Of a DNA stretch of 64,000 nucleotides, positions 1 through 9,749 are shown piece by piece (within the stretch, counting starts at the first letter, position 1; every line of letters starts with the position of its first letter). This stretch comes from Bacillus albus (GTDB lineage: Bacteria > Bacillota > Bacilli > Bacillales > Bacillaceae_G), in the NCBI RefSeq assembly GCF_001884185.1, contig NZ_MAOE01000090.1, forward strand, positions 34,787-98,786, in the 5' to 3' direction. The position numbers were made by a program, and so were the translations under genes. The notes below the pieces were generated by a model, which did no database searches, was not told the DNA's origin, and worked only from the letters and a program-made list of their open reading frames with translations.

Positions 1-44
1 AGAATTAAAACGTTTTTGGAATTTTATAATGCAGGAAGAAAAGT

Positions 45-105
45 AATAAATCCCCCCCACCTTTACAGTGTGGAAGTCTTGAGTTCGAGCCCTTTCCGGG
101 CCCAT
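45..105 (+). other. tRNA 3'-half-like remnant
   Basis: The stretch contains an anticodon-arm-like segment (CCACC, loop TTTACAG, then TGTGG) and a T-loop TTCGAGC, followed by GGGCCCA. No 5' half of a tRNA is visible, and the T stem does not pair properly, so this is not a working tRNA. In Bacillus such 3' tRNA pieces are usually left by elements that integrate into tRNA genes. It resembles the pieces near 13617 and 21394 in layout but not closely in sequence. Confidence 0.4.
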
Positions 106-454
106 ATATTACGGTAAAATGGCGTTCTATTCAAAGTTAGAGCGCTTATTTTTGTCCGATAATTTATTCATTAATTTAGCCGAAATATTTGCGTTACGCC
201 GCCAAACTGTATGAAATGGAAGCCTCCTATAAATTTGTTTTATTTTCCATATTTAAAGTTACCACCCTTCTTTTAACATAAATTACATTAGATTTTTTCT
301 AGATATGTATATGTATGTGTTGAATTTACTTCTTATAGCTTTTGTTATTTAAGACATCGTTATAAGGTATTATCTGCAACTAAAAAATAGAAGCTTAAAT
401 TATATATATCGCAACGCTAGAAGGTGAAATTTAACTCTATACAAATCGAAATAA

Positions 455-498
455 ATTCAAGTAACAAACAATTTTTTATAATTGTTTGTTACTTGAAT
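455..498. repeat. Perfect 18-bp inverted repeat
   Basis: Arms at 455-472 and 481-498 are exact reverse complements around an AT-rich loop. No run of T follows directly on either strand, so it is not a typical terminator. It lies in gene-free sequence downstream of the anthrose operon. The stretch 106-738 otherwise shows no gene I can support. Confidence 0.6.
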
Positions 499-738
499 GA
501 TATAAAGTGATTCAATCGAGAAATTCATAAAAAAAACGCCCTCCTTTCCTATTTAGCTTATTTAGAAAGAATAACGTTTTTTTACTTTGGGATAGCAATG
601 TGTGACAACAACCCTCTTTACTACACAAAGACAACTATAAAGATAGCCCCATAAATAATACAGTAATCACATAATATCCCCTTATACATGCCTTTTTTTA
701 TTTTTTTGAGAAATGCTACAACAAAATCTTTTAAACAC

Positions 739-1305
739 TCAGGAATTAATGCTTTTTAAAAATTCATTTTCTAATTCTACTATCTTTTTTTTACAAGCTT
801 TTATTTTTCTTACAGGCACCCCAGCATACATATACCAATCATCTAAACTTTCTTTTACCATACTCATCGCACCAACTGCCGCTCCTTCTCCTATTACTAC
901 ATTTGGAAAGATAATAGAATGCGCACCAACAATGGCATGCTTTTTTAAAATAACTTTTCCAGCTTTCACATTTTTATATTGATGTGGAACAGTCGGTCCC
1001 ATTAATGTATTTCCGCTAAAATCATCAATTGCTGCATATACAATTGTTTTTGATGAAATATTTGCAAAATCATGCATTTCAATCCCCATTTCTCCTCCAT
1101 ATAAGGCTGTATATGCTGCTATATGCGAATAACTTCCAATTGTAATTTTGCCACTTAAAATGCAAAAGTCATCGATTCTTACATTATTTCCAACAGATAT
1201 AGCACCTGGATTATATATGCTGGTTTTTTTACTTATTAATACATTTTCCCCGACAGATAGAAAACCAATTTCGCTCAACTCTTCGTGACTATAAAAACTA
1301 TTCAT
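739..1305 (-). CDS. antD: AntD-like sugar N-acyltransferase (left-handed beta-helix)
   Basis: This 188-residue protein has the imperfect hexapeptide repeats (I/V-G-x-x-x-x) of left-handed beta-helix acyltransferases, for example IGSYSHIAAYTALYGG and, in the C-terminal half, IIFPNVVIGEGAAVGAMSMV. In the anthrose pathway AntD is taken to attach the 3-hydroxy-3-methylbutyryl group to the 4-amino sugar. Its ATG lies 8 bases inside the end of the aminotransferase gene, so the two are translationally coupled. It is the last gene of the minus-strand operon. The family assignment is strong; the substrate is inferred from gene order alone. Confidence 0.85.
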   Translation of the reverse strand: MNSFYSHEELSEIGFLSVGENVLISKKTSIYNPGAISVGNNVRIDDFCILSGKITIGSYSHIAAYTALYGGEMGIEMHDFANISSKTIVYAAIDDFSGNTLMGPTVPHQYKNVKAGKVILKKHAIVGAHSIIFPNVVIGEGAAVGAMSMVKESLDDWYMYAGVPVRKIKACKKKIVELENEFLKSINS

Positions 1306-2434
1306 CTGTGGACACCACCTTCTGCATTAAACACATTATAATTTTCTCTACGATTTCTTTTGTCATTCCTTCCCATAAAGGTAGACTAATTATTCGTTTT
1401 TCTATTTTATTTGTATTTGTTAAATCTGTAGACTTATATTTTTTAAAGAAATCTTGTTGATGACAAGATGGTGAAAAATATGATCTAGCTTCTATCTTTT
1501 GCTTTTTCAACTCTTCTATTATCTGCATATTGTTAATTTTTTCTGAACAGAGAATAGGCATAAATTGATGAATAACTGCTTTTGTCTTTTGAACTTGCCA
1601 GCCTTTTTTTATTAATCCCGTACTTTGTAATAACTGTTGATACCATTCAGAGATACGATTTCGTTCTTGCATTTTATGATTCCATTTATTTATCGTTGTA
1701 ATCCCAATAGCTGCTGCATATTCAGTCATTTTACAGTTAAACCCCATCATCGTACATTCACGATTATGATCAAATCCAAAATTACCCATTCTTTTAATTT
1801 GATTTATCTCTTCCTCATTATGGCTATAGATCATACCACCTTCACCAATTCCGAAAGGCTTTGTTGCATGAAAGCTATATACAATCATACCACTAAAATC
1901 CTGACCGTAATGTATACCCTCATGCGTTAATCCAAACCCTGGTGCCGCATCTACAACAACCGGAACACCCTTTTTCTCTAATTCTTCATAGTCTTTCAAG
2001 TCCATCCATGATCCGAATGTTGCATATGGAACAACAACTGCAACCTCTTCTTTTAATTCATCAATCTTATCCAAAAGTACCGTTTTATCCATACACCAAT
2101 CATCTAATGAAATATCAATAAAATAAGGCTCCAAGCCACACCAAATAGCTGCCAATGGCGTAGCAGGGAATGTAAAACTAGGCATAAGAGCATACTTTCC
2201 TTTTTTTCTTTTCTTAAATTGAATTGCCGCCATTAACCCTAGCGTTGCGTTTGCTACTGTTGTAACAGCTCCCCTGTTCTGAAAAAATTCCGACATAATC
2301 GTTTCTTCAAAACGTTGATTTATAGGTCCATAATTTGTATATATGTGGGATATATCAATTCGCTCTAATTCATCTAAGTACTCGTTTACAGGTACAATTG
2401 ACGCACGTAAAAAAGGAATATTCTCCATATTCAT
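1298..2434 (-). CDS. antC: AntC-like PLP sugar aminotransferase (DegT/DnrJ/EryC1/StrS)
   Basis: This 378-residue DegT/DnrJ/EryC1/StrS aminotransferase carries the Schiff-base lysine in SFHATKPFGIGEGG and an upstream VVVDAAPGFG cofactor segment. The family transfers an amino group to nucleotide-linked keto-sugars. In anthrose synthesis AntC would convert a dTDP-4-keto-6-deoxyglucose to the 4-amino sugar. It starts 13 bases after the glycosyltransferase gene and overlaps the acyltransferase gene, typical of one transcript. Length is normal for the family and no key residue is missing. Confidence 0.88.
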   Translation of the reverse strand: MNMENIPFLRASIVPVNEYLDELERIDISHIYTNYGPINQRFEETIMSEFFQNRGAVTTVANATLGLMAAIQFKKRKKGKYALMPSFTFPATPLAAIWCGLEPYFIDISLDDWCMDKTVLLDKIDELKEEVAVVVPYATFGSWMDLKDYEELEKKGVPVVVDAAPGFGLTHEGIHYGQDFSGMIVYSFHATKPFGIGEGGMIYSHNEEEINQIKRMGNFGFDHNRECTMMGFNCKMTEYAAAIGITTINKWNHKMQERNRISEWYQQLLQSTGLIKKGWQVQKTKAVIHQFMPILCSEKINNMQIIEELKKQKIEARSYFSPSCHQQDFFKKYKSTDLTNTNKIEKRIISLPLWEGMTKEIVEKIIMCLMQKVVSTDE

Positions 2435-2447
2435 CTATTCCTTTCTA

Positions 2448-5024
2448 TCATTTTCGGACAATATAGAGCATATCCGTTTCAGATAATCCGAATTTCCTAG
2501 CAATTTCTATTCCTTGTTTCTCAGCTATGTTATACAATTCCACCTTAAATCCCGCATCTGTTAATCGTTGAATAAATCCTGATCGATTATAAATCCTTAC
2601 ATGATCTTCTTGACCAAAGGCTATTTTTCTCAATAATGGCGTTACAATAGATTTATCCTCTATAATAAAATCTACATTCATTACGATTGGCACTTGAATA
2701 ATTCCCCATCCATTTGGCTTTAGTACCCTATATAATTCTCGCATTGCTTTTTCATCGTCAGGCACGTGTTCTAATACATGACTACATAAAATAACATCAA
2801 AGGTATTATTTTCGTATGCAATTCTCGTAATATCAATTTCCTCCATTAAAGAATCCTGTGGTTCTAAATCCCCACATATATAAGTAATGTTTTTAAACTG
2901 GTTAAGCCATCCTCTTACCTTCACTTCAGGTGCAATATGAAGCATAGTATAATTCCTACTTAACAAATCCGTTTCCGTTTCAATGTACGCACGATATAAC
3001 CTGTCTCGATCCATCGAATAGCAAACTGGACAGATACCTGTATCTTTATTCCACATCTCAAATTGATATTTTAGAAAATCATAATGTGCTGGCCAAGGAG
3101 AAAAACTTTTAAATTCTTGATTGCAATATTGGCAATAACAAATATCTTTCTCGAATATATGAGTAACTAGTTTATTTAACCCGCTTTTTATCTTTTCATT
3201 ATAAATTTGATTTAGTTCTCCACTTCTTACTGCATCCTTAAGTATAAATCCCGCATTCTCCAAACAATAAGATAAGCTCTCTTTATAATCTTGTTCAGTA
3301 TTTAAAAACCCACTATTATGTGCATCTGTAATTAATTCAATCCATTCTTCAATTGTCATTAATATAAAGTGCATTTGTTTTTGATTTTGTCCACTATGTT
3401 GTCTAAAGTAGCTAAGAGGTTCCTGTATATAAACTACTTTTCCTTTCCTCATCATATCTAACCAAGTTGCAATGTCATTAATAGAAGAATACGCTTTCCC
3501 CTTAAAATAACCAAATTTCCCTCCAAAAAAATTGCGATTAAATAAAACCGTTGTCGGTTCTCCAACTACATTTTTCAAATTTTTCAACATATAATCCCCT
3601 AGTGTTTTCCCTTCAAAAATTGTTGTTTCTGTGGCAATTTTCACATTCAATATAGAGGGGGGTAATACCTCTCCATTCTCATCAATCAGTTCACGGTACG
3701 ACGTCACAAATGCAATGTTTTCTAATTCAAAAAAATATTTCATCATTCTCTCAATCTTTTCAAGATGAAATAAATCATCATCTAATAAAAAATTTATATA
3801 TTCACCAGTAGCAAGCTCTATACATTGATTAAAATTTTCAGCCACCAATGGATTTTCATTTTTAACATATGTTATATATTCATATTCTTTTAAGTATGGC
3901 TGGATCATTGCCTTTACTTCATCATTTGTACTATCGTCAGAAATTATAACTTCAATATTTTCATAGGTTTGATTCAAAGCACTTTTGAGAGCTAATTCTA
4001 AGTAATGAGGTCTATTGTAGGCAGGAATTAGTATACTGACTTTTGGGAGGTGTGATTTGATATTCATACGCTGTTTTTTCTTTTCTATATTTATTTTCTT
4101 TAGCTTGATTTGTTGATAGTAGTCCAGTGAATATAGTATGGATGATGGGACAATTCTTCTTGCATAGTCTAAAAAATTAGTAATAGCTTTGTCTAACTCC
4201 TCTTCGGAAGATAAGAAACCATATTTTTCTCCAGCAATAATACTATGCGAAAAATCTTCTACCCCATCCATCATTTTATTAGATTCATTTAACTGCTGAT
4301 TTGAATGTAATCGAAAGTAACTGAGCGTCTCCGCTATATATACTGCTTTCCCTTTACTCAGTAAGGATAACCATGAAGCTATGTCTACGTTGCAAAGATA
4401 CCGCCTTTTATCAAATACACCATACGGTTCTGTTAAATCATTTTTACGAAATAACACCGTTGTAGGTTCTCCTATATAATTCTTTTGATTCATAATCACC
4501 ATATTTCCTAATTGTGGCCCATCTATAATCGTATCTGTATAAAATAAACGCATCGTTGAATAAACATCTGGCAATAGGTTTCCTTCTGCATCCATTACTT
4601 GACGATGGGATGTTACAAGCTTAATTTCATTATCTAAATCATTTAAAAAGTATTTCATCATTTTTTCAATTTTATTTATATGAAATAAATCATCATCCAT
4701 TAAGAAATTTATATACTCACCTTTCGCTTTACGAAATAACATAAGTGAGTTCTCAAATTGTCCCAGAGTTGACCTATTTTTTATATAAATAATATTTGAA
4801 TGATCATACAAGTACTTTTGTAACACTTTCTCTGTTTCGTCGTTTGTACTATCATCTCCTATTATAATTTCTATATTAGGATACGTTTGTTCCAATACAC
4901 TACATAAAGCTTTTTCAAAGTAGTGTGGACGATTATACGTAGGAATTAATACACTTACTAAAGGTGTTTGATTTATTTCCTTTTCATTTGTACCATTTTC
5001 CATTCTATTCCTCCACTTTTTCAT
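2448..5024 (-). CDS. antB: AntB-like protein: two GT2 glycosyltransferase domains plus methyltransferase
   Basis: This 858-residue fusion has three parts. Two GT-A glycosyltransferase domains (about residues 22-300 and 328-610) each begin with a SVLIPTYNRPHY-type strand and carry an acidic DDDLFH metal site. The C-terminal part holds paired cysteines (CQYC, CPVC) and then a class I SAM methyltransferase (ICGDLEP, SHVLEHVPDD, LKPNGW). Anthrose carries a 2-O-methyl group and is the terminal BclA sugar, so a glycosyltransferase-methyltransferase fusion fits both steps; that assignment is inference. The two GT domains are similar enough to suggest internal duplication. The gap to the upstream gene is 154 bases and holds no convincing gene. 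Confidence 0.85.
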   Translation of the reverse strand: MKKWRNRMENGTNEKEINQTPLVSVLIPTYNRPHYFEKALCSVLEQTYPNIEIIIGDDSTNDETEKVLQKYLYDHSNIIYIKNRSTLGQFENSLMLFRKAKGEYINFLMDDDLFHINKIEKMMKYFLNDLDNEIKLVTSHRQVMDAEGNLLPDVYSTMRLFYTDTIIDGPQLGNMVIMNQKNYIGEPTTVLFRKNDLTEPYGVFDKRRYLCNVDIASWLSLLSKGKAVYIAETLSYFRLHSNQQLNESNKMMDGVEDFSHSIIAGEKYGFLSSEEELDKAITNFLDYARRIVPSSILYSLDYYQQIKLKKINIEKKKQRMNIKSHLPKVSILIPAYNRPHYLELALKSALNQTYENIEVIISDDSTNDEVKAMIQPYLKEYEYITYVKNENPLVAENFNQCIELATGEYINFLLDDDLFHLEKIERMMKYFFELENIAFVTSYRELIDENGEVLPPSILNVKIATETTIFEGKTLGDYMLKNLKNVVGEPTTVLFNRNFFGGKFGYFKGKAYSSINDIATWLDMMRKGKVVYIQEPLSYFRQHSGQNQKQMHFILMTIEEWIELITDAHNSGFLNTEQDYKESLSYCLENAGFILKDAVRSGELNQIYNEKIKSGLNKLVTHIFEKDICYCQYCNQEFKSFSPWPAHYDFLKYQFEMWNKDTGICPVCYSMDRDRLYRAYIETETDLLSRNYTMLHIAPEVKVRGWLNQFKNITYICGDLEPQDSLMEEIDITRIAYENNTFDVILCSHVLEHVPDDEKAMRELYRVLKPNGWGIIQVPIVMNVDFIIEDKSIVTPLLRKIAFGQEDHVRIYNRSGFIQRLTDAGFKVELYNIAEKQGIEIARKFGLSETDMLYIVRK

Positions 5025-5178
5025 TTATTTTCACTTTTGAAATATACATGCTACTACAAATGTACTTATTAAGATGAAGTAGATCTGAAAGCTGTTGCGA
5101 AAAAAATGAATAGCTTTAAAAACAACATCTATGTTGGCATAATATAGAATAAACCTTTTTAACTTTTTTCGTCCCATT

Positions 5179-5970
5179 CTATTTATTTTTAAAATTCGGC
5201 ATTCTTTTTTCAATAAATGCCTTTACCCCCTCCTTCACATCTTCAGTTTGAAATACTTTTCCAAAGTAACGCGCTTCAATCTCAAGCCCTTCTTGTAAAG
5301 GTACTGCTGCACCTTCGCGAATTGCCAACTTCATATAGGCGAGAGCTGGAAGAGAAAATTTACTTATATCCCTTGCAATCTCTTTTGCTTTATTTAATGC
5401 TTCTCCTCGAGGTGTAATATAGTTAACCAAGCCTATTTCTTTTGCTTCTTTTGCTGTAATCGATTTCCCTGTGAACATCATCTCTTTTGCTTTCCCTTCT
5501 CCAATTAATCTAGGTAAGCGTTGGGTTCCTCCAGCCCCAGGAAATAAACCTAACGTAATTTCTGGTAATCCAATTAAAGCTTGTTCTTCTATTATCCTTA
5601 AGTCACAAGCAAGTGCTAATTCACATCCACCACCTAGTGCTAACCCATTAACAGCAGCTATAGTCGGTTTAGACAGATTCTCTAATTGATTAAGTGGCTG
5701 TTGCAATTCTAATGATTTCATCTCGGCATATCTTTCACCTTTGCCTATCCAATCTGGAAATTCTTTTATATTCCCTCCTGCTACAAAAGCCTTTTCTCCA
5801 CTTCCAGTTATAATTACGACTGAAATATCATTATCAATTTCTATTTCCTCCAATACATCTACTAATTGTAGAACTACTTCTAAACTTAAAGTGTTGACTG
5901 GTGGATTTTGAATTGTAACGACTGCAACACTTCCTTTTTTATTACAAGTTACTACTCGTTCATCCTTCAT
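5179..5970 (-). CDS. antA: AntA-like enoyl-CoA hydratase (crotonase)
   Basis: This 263-residue crotonase has the oxyanion-hole segments (KAFVAGGNIKEF and AAVNGLALGGGCELALACDL) and the second active-site stretch with glutamates (GLPEITLGLFPGAGGTQRL). In the anthrose pathway AntA is thought to hydrate 3-methylcrotonyl-CoA to make the 3-hydroxy-3-methylbutyryl donor. It is the first gene of the operon, with AAAGGGGA ahead of its ATG. Crotonases are common, so the name rests on the order hydratase, glycosyltransferase, aminotransferase, acyltransferase, which matches the described antABCD operon. Confidence 0.85.
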   Translation of the reverse strand: MKDERVVTCNKKGSVAVVTIQNPPVNTLSLEVVLQLVDVLEEIEIDNDISVVIITGSGEKAFVAGGNIKEFPDWIGKGERYAEMKSLELQQPLNQLENLSKPTIAAVNGLALGGGCELALACDLRIIEEQALIGLPEITLGLFPGAGGTQRLPRLIGEGKAKEMMFTGKSITAKEAKEIGLVNYITPRGEALNKAKEIARDISKFSLPALAYMKLAIREGAAVPLQEGLEIEARYFGKVFQTEDVKEGVKAFIEKRMPNFKNK

Positions 5971-6448
5971 AAAAAGTCCCCTTTTAAACTCTCTAATTTT
6001 TCACAACACCAAGCTTCTTCACTTTACTCACCATCAACCTAAATTTCCGAATATGTTTCCGCTTTTAGAAATTCATCAATTTATTGTATGTACTGTAGAA
6101 GCATAAAATGAGCAATCCTTTCTTGGCACCATTTTATAATCTCAACATATTTTCAAATTGTTCTTTTACTATATAAATTGGCTTCATGTTTCTTTATTGT
6201 CCGTTACACAGTTTCTGAAACTGGGATGACTCGTAGAAAAAATGAGATAAGGAAACTGATATATCAGATACATGAAAGATGAACAATTAAAGAAAGATAG
6301 CATTTTAGTAACCACGTGTTTTTAAACCTTTCTTAACTATCAGTACCACTGATTTAGACAACTACCTATTTATGGATAGACAATCATCTAATTTATGTTA
6401 AATTCAATAAACTGTATGGAAACGAATGTCAAAAAAGGAGTGATACGT
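5971..6448. other. Divergent intergenic region
   Basis: This 480-base AT-rich gap separates the anthrose operon from the plus-strand Cys-rich gene. It must hold the promoters of both. I see no clear housekeeping promoter, as would be expected if transcription is by mother-cell sporulation sigma factors, but I cannot assign sigma-E or sigma-K boxes with confidence. Confidence 0.4.
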
Positions 6449-6724
6449 ATGTTTCGTCGTCCAACTTGTATGCAAGCTTGTTTAGATAGTGGTCATGATT
6501 ATGATTATTGCCGTATATGGTGTGAACCTATTTACATGGTTCCTACTTATTCCTACTCAGTACAACCATCGTATACAGCACCTATAGTAACACCTTATAG
6601 TTCACAGCAATATCAGACTTATGCCTATGGGCAACAAACCGACCCACGTTGGGAATGTTACCGTCAATGTATAAGAAGTGGCGGAAGTGCTGCAAGCTGT
6701 TGTTATTATTGCGAACTGTGCTAA
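6449..6724 (+). CDS. Small cysteine- and tyrosine-rich protein, probably spore surface
   Basis: The protein has 91 residues from the ATG at 6449, chosen because AAAAGGAG lies 9 bases upstream; an in-frame ATG at 6395 has no such site. Two similar Cys-rich units bracket a Tyr/Pro/Ser/Gln middle: an N-terminal CMQACLDSGHDYDYCRIWC and a C-terminal CYRQCIRSGGSAASCCYYC. Each is a C-x3-C...C helical pair, suggesting a coiled-coil disulfide protein. There is no signal peptide. Position beside the anthrose operon suggests a coat or exosporium role, but that is inference. Confidence 0.75.
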   Translation: MFRRPTCMQACLDSGHDYDYCRIWCEPIYMVPTYSYSVQPSYTAPIVTPYSSQQYQTYAYGQQTDPRWECYRQCIRSGGSAASCCYYCELC

Positions 6725-7255
6725 CAACATCTCCTATTTATGTCGAGGCCCACAACTGTAGTGCACAAACAGATTACAAATCAGTAAAAGCATCCGACAT
6801 AATTTTAAGGAAACTAGCCATCTATACTCCAATCTCTCGTTATTTCCACCTTTCCTCGCAACCATTCTTTTATAGGACTTTATTGGTGTAATAATAAAGA
6901 GATTCCTCATTTACTTGCTCCCCACTGTACACTTAACTATCACTTCCTTTAGATAACGTATCATTTTTTCGTATTTTGTTTCGTCTTGGATTTTTCCTAT
7001 GATTTATTTATCTATCTCTCTCAAAAATGACAATCTCTCGCTTTCCCATAATTTTTTTATAAACTTTAACCTCTACACCCCTATATGAAACAAGGCTCAC
7101 TCAGTTTGCGCAGAAATCATGAAATTTTTACTTATACTTACTAAGGCGCATGAGCCATCATCCCCCGTACACTTTCCAATAAAATTATCGTTTATATTAA
7201 CTAAGCCATACAAGATGTCCTTTCTACTCATTTTCCATGCAAATATACGCAATAA
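6725..7255. other. Gene-free stretch
   Basis: About 530 AT-rich bases with short open frames only. No ribosome binding site with a credible frame, RNA structure or repeat was recognised. Confidence 0.4.
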
Positions 7256-7259
7256 ATTA

Positions 7260-7289
7260 ACCGGTTCCCTATAAAATAAAGAACCGGCT
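7260..7289 (-). terminator. Hairpin after membrane protein gene
   Basis: CCGGTTC at 7261-7267 pairs with GAACCGG at 7281-7287. It lies just downstream of the minus-strand gene ending at 7296. The T-run on the minus strand is weak. A similar GGAACCGG hairpin lies inside the repeat element at 52938-52970. Confidence 0.5.
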
Positions 7290-7295
7290 ATCTAT

Positions 7296-7649
7296 TTACT
7301 GTTGTTTTGATGTGATTTTTGTCTTGTAATGGTGGTGATTATTAGTTTGGTTACCATGTCTCTCTTGGTTGTTAGGCGTAATTTCATCAGCAAATTCCAT
7401 ATTTGCTAAATTTACTTTGGATGGAATAAATGATCTTGTTTTATTTTGAAAACCTTGAAACGTATTTTTTATAGGTTTCATCATGATTGAATTACGTGTT
7501 GCTACTACACCTAAAACGGTTCCTAATCCTAGTAAAGAAACCCAAATCCAACCTTTATTGTTCTTCTTTTTATTTCCGAATAACTCAAACATTTGTTGAG
7601 TTATTTTTTTTGAATCGAATAATGACATCAAAAAATTAAGGATATTCAT
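7296..7649 (-). CDS. Small membrane protein of unknown function
   Basis: The protein has 117 residues. A short basic N-terminal part (DSKKITQQMFELFGNKKKNN) leads into one membrane segment around residues 34-51 (GWIWVSLLGLGTVLGVVA). A polar tail with a His/Asn stretch and many lysines follows. GGGGGG lies ahead of the ATG. I do not recognise the family. Spore-associated genes nearby make a sporulation role possible, but nothing in the protein proves it. Confidence 0.65.
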   Translation of the reverse strand: MNILNFLMSLFDSKKITQQMFELFGNKKKNNKGWIWVSLLGLGTVLGVVATRNSIMMKPIKNTFQGFQNKTRSFIPSKVNLANMEFADEITPNNQERHGNQTNNHHHYKTKITSKQQ

Positions 7650-7881
7650 TTTTGTCCCCCCTGAAAAAAATCGTAAAAAGAAACACTCGTTTCAATTTCA
7701 CATATTTTATGATGCGATATTTTATAGAGATTTATGATGCCAACTTATACTAATAATTCTTGATTTTTAAACCGGAACTTCCTAATATTACTCAAGTGGT
7801 TTTTACTGAAATACCAAAAATAGTTTTATAAAAAAATCAAAAAGGAACTGAAAAGTTATGTATTATTAGATTGGAAATTTA

Positions 7882-8499
7882 TTAATTCTTTTTCAATTGT
7901 CGGTTATGTAATGTCGAAAGAGTCAGTAACGCAAGAATCGAACCTACTAAGGCAAGTGACATGTCCCATTGTGCATCCCATATATCGCCTTGCATACCTA
8001 AAAAGTCTTTTGCTGTTGTTCCTCCCTTTGCTATTTTAAAAGCTAACCATTCGATGATTTCGTATAGTGCAGCAATAGCAAGCGAAACACTTATACAAAT
8101 CGTAACTAACCAAGGACCTTCGGTAAGTTGAGTTTTCCGTAATAATATTTCTCTTATCACAATGATAAACAAGCCTTTTATCAAATGTCCAAATCGATCA
8201 TAGTGATTTCGATTTAAATCAAAGACATCTTTTATCCAATTAAAAAGAGGAACCTTTGAGTATGTGTAATGACCGCCGATGAACATTATGATGGCTAGTA
8301 TTGCAATAATGATATATGAGAGAGTAGTAAAGCGAAACTTATTGTATATTGCAATTATAATGATTAGACCGAGAACGGCAGGAATAGCTTCCGCTGCCCA
8401 TGACGAGTATCTTGCAGGCTTAATAACAGACCATATAAAAACTGCAGTAACAATTAATAATAAAAATAGATGAACCATTTTACTTTTGTCCCTTATCAC
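7882..8499 (-). CDS. DUF2238/YjdF-type multispanning membrane protein
   Basis: The protein has 205 residues and about six hydrophobic segments. The loop motif with NRNHYDRFGHLIKG and the later ALYEIIEW and GDIWDAQWDM are typical of the DUF2238 (YjdF) inner-membrane family, whose function is unknown. I place the start at the GTG at 8499 because AGGAG lies 8 bases before it; the in-frame GTG at 8508 has the ribosome site directly against it. No partner gene is obvious. Confidence 0.8.
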   Translation of the reverse strand: MIRDKSKMVHLFLLLIVTAVFIWSVIKPARYSSWAAEAIPAVLGLIIIIAIYNKFRFTTLSYIIIAILAIIMFIGGHYTYSKVPLFNWIKDVFDLNRNHYDRFGHLIKGLFIIVIREILLRKTQLTEGPWLVTICISVSLAIAALYEIIEWLAFKIAKGGTTAKDFLGMQGDIWDAQWDMSLALVGSILALLTLSTLHNRQLKKN

Positions 8500-8956
8500 T
8501 TTTTTCACTCCTATTGAAAGGCTTTCTGCTTAAAGTATTTGAAAAAATACATTTTCGTATACAAAGCACTTGGCACTGTTTGCCTTAGTTTACACTTAAG
8601 AATAGCTCTTTTAATTGAGAAAGTGTTTTTGTCTAGTAGATATCCACAATGAAAATAGACATATTCACAGCCTTCGGCAACTGCTCTAAAAGGTGTAGCT
8701 CTATATCAATGTCAAGTTAATAATGCCAAGAGGATATAGGGGAGTGTGCTTTCTATAAATTTTTGTTACTAAACTAAAAATGTACATTACCAGTAGGAAG
8801 AGCATTATCAAGTTAAACATGTTCAATTGGTAACTATATATTATTTATCTATTTAAATGGAGTAGAATAATAAGAAAAGGCATGCACACTACATATTTCT
8901 TTTTCGTGAGGGAATGGTATGTATATAACAATTCAAAAATAAAGGAGAGCATCTGC

Positions 8957-9520
8957 ATGAATTATAAGATGTTTAGGGCTATCAATCGTCTAGCTGGTCG
9001 TAACTCAACATTGGATACATTTATGATATTTATTTCACAAAAGACTCAATTCCTGTACATTTTCTTATTAGCCTTAATGTGGTTTAGAAACAATTCCTAC
9101 AAAAAAATTATTTTATTTGCAGGGGTATCAGTAGGATTCGCATTATTTATAAACCGCTTTATCCAGCTCTTTTATTTTAAACCTCGTCCATTTGTTATAC
9201 ATCGTGTGCGTTTACTTATCCCATCAAAGAATAATTCCTCATTTCCTAGTAAACATACAGTCTTAGCATTTGCCTTAGCGACCTCCGTCTTACTTCGTGA
9301 ACGTTTATTTGGCTCAATCATGTGGTTCTTAGCAATTTTGACAGGTTTTTCACGTATCTGGCTAGGTCATCATTATCCATTTGATATCATAGGAAGTGCC
9401 TTCATAGGAATCTTAACCAGTATAGCTATTGGCGGTACTACACATTTATTTAATTCTTTTGTTACCTGGATTATAAATGTATATAGAAAATTAATTTTTG
9501 TGGATTTAAAACATTCCTGA
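8957..9520 (+). CDS. PAP2-family undecaprenyl-diphosphatase (BcrC-like)
   Basis: The protein has 187 residues from the ATG at 8957, which follows AAAGGAG; an upstream in-frame ATG at 8882 lacks a site. The three PAP2 signatures are present: FKPRPF, FPSKHT and SRIWLGHHYPFD, with the catalytic histidines in the last two. Several membrane helices flank them. Enzymes of this type dephosphorylate undecaprenyl diphosphate outside the membrane, recycling the cell-wall lipid carrier and lowering bacitracin sensitivity. Length matches BcrC/YwoA. The substrate is inferred from the family. Confidence 0.85.
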   Translation: MNYKMFRAINRLAGRNSTLDTFMIFISQKTQFLYIFLLALMWFRNNSYKKIILFAGVSVGFALFINRFIQLFYFKPRPFVIHRVRLLIPSKNNSSFPSKHTVLAFALATSVLLRERLFGSIMWFLAILTGFSRIWLGHHYPFDIIGSAFIGILTSIAIGGTTHLFNSFVTWIINVYRKLIFVDLKHS

Positions 9521-9749
9521 TGATATTTTTGATAAATCACAGCACATAATTTTGCACATTTTTTACTAAAGTTACTCTTCTTTGAAATATATTTTGCAGT
9601 AAACTCACAAATATCTAGGAAATCCCTTAATAATTGAATTTGATTCTAAATTGATATAAAGGAAAAAGTGTTAAAAAATGTTAGCATATTCTTTTTCTTT
9701 AAGCAGAAGATAATAGCATAAATATTTCTCTGAAAGGAGCAATAATCAC

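Noticed and set aside
5031-5213. 60-residue minus-strand frame between antA and antB
   Set aside because: It starts inside the end of antA, has no ribosome site, and its sequence (Phe/Ile/Lys-rich) looks like translated AT-rich spacer.
6170-6310. Repeat around TTTCTTTA and its complement
   Set aside because: The match is short, imperfect and AT-rich, so chance explains it.
6649-6891. 80-residue plus-strand frame overlapping the Cys-rich gene
   Set aside because: It runs in another frame over the 3' end of the supported gene and has no ribosome site.
8882-8956. Upstream extension of the PAP2 gene
   Set aside because: The in-frame ATG at 8882 has no ribosome site, while the ATG at 8957 has AAAGGAG.
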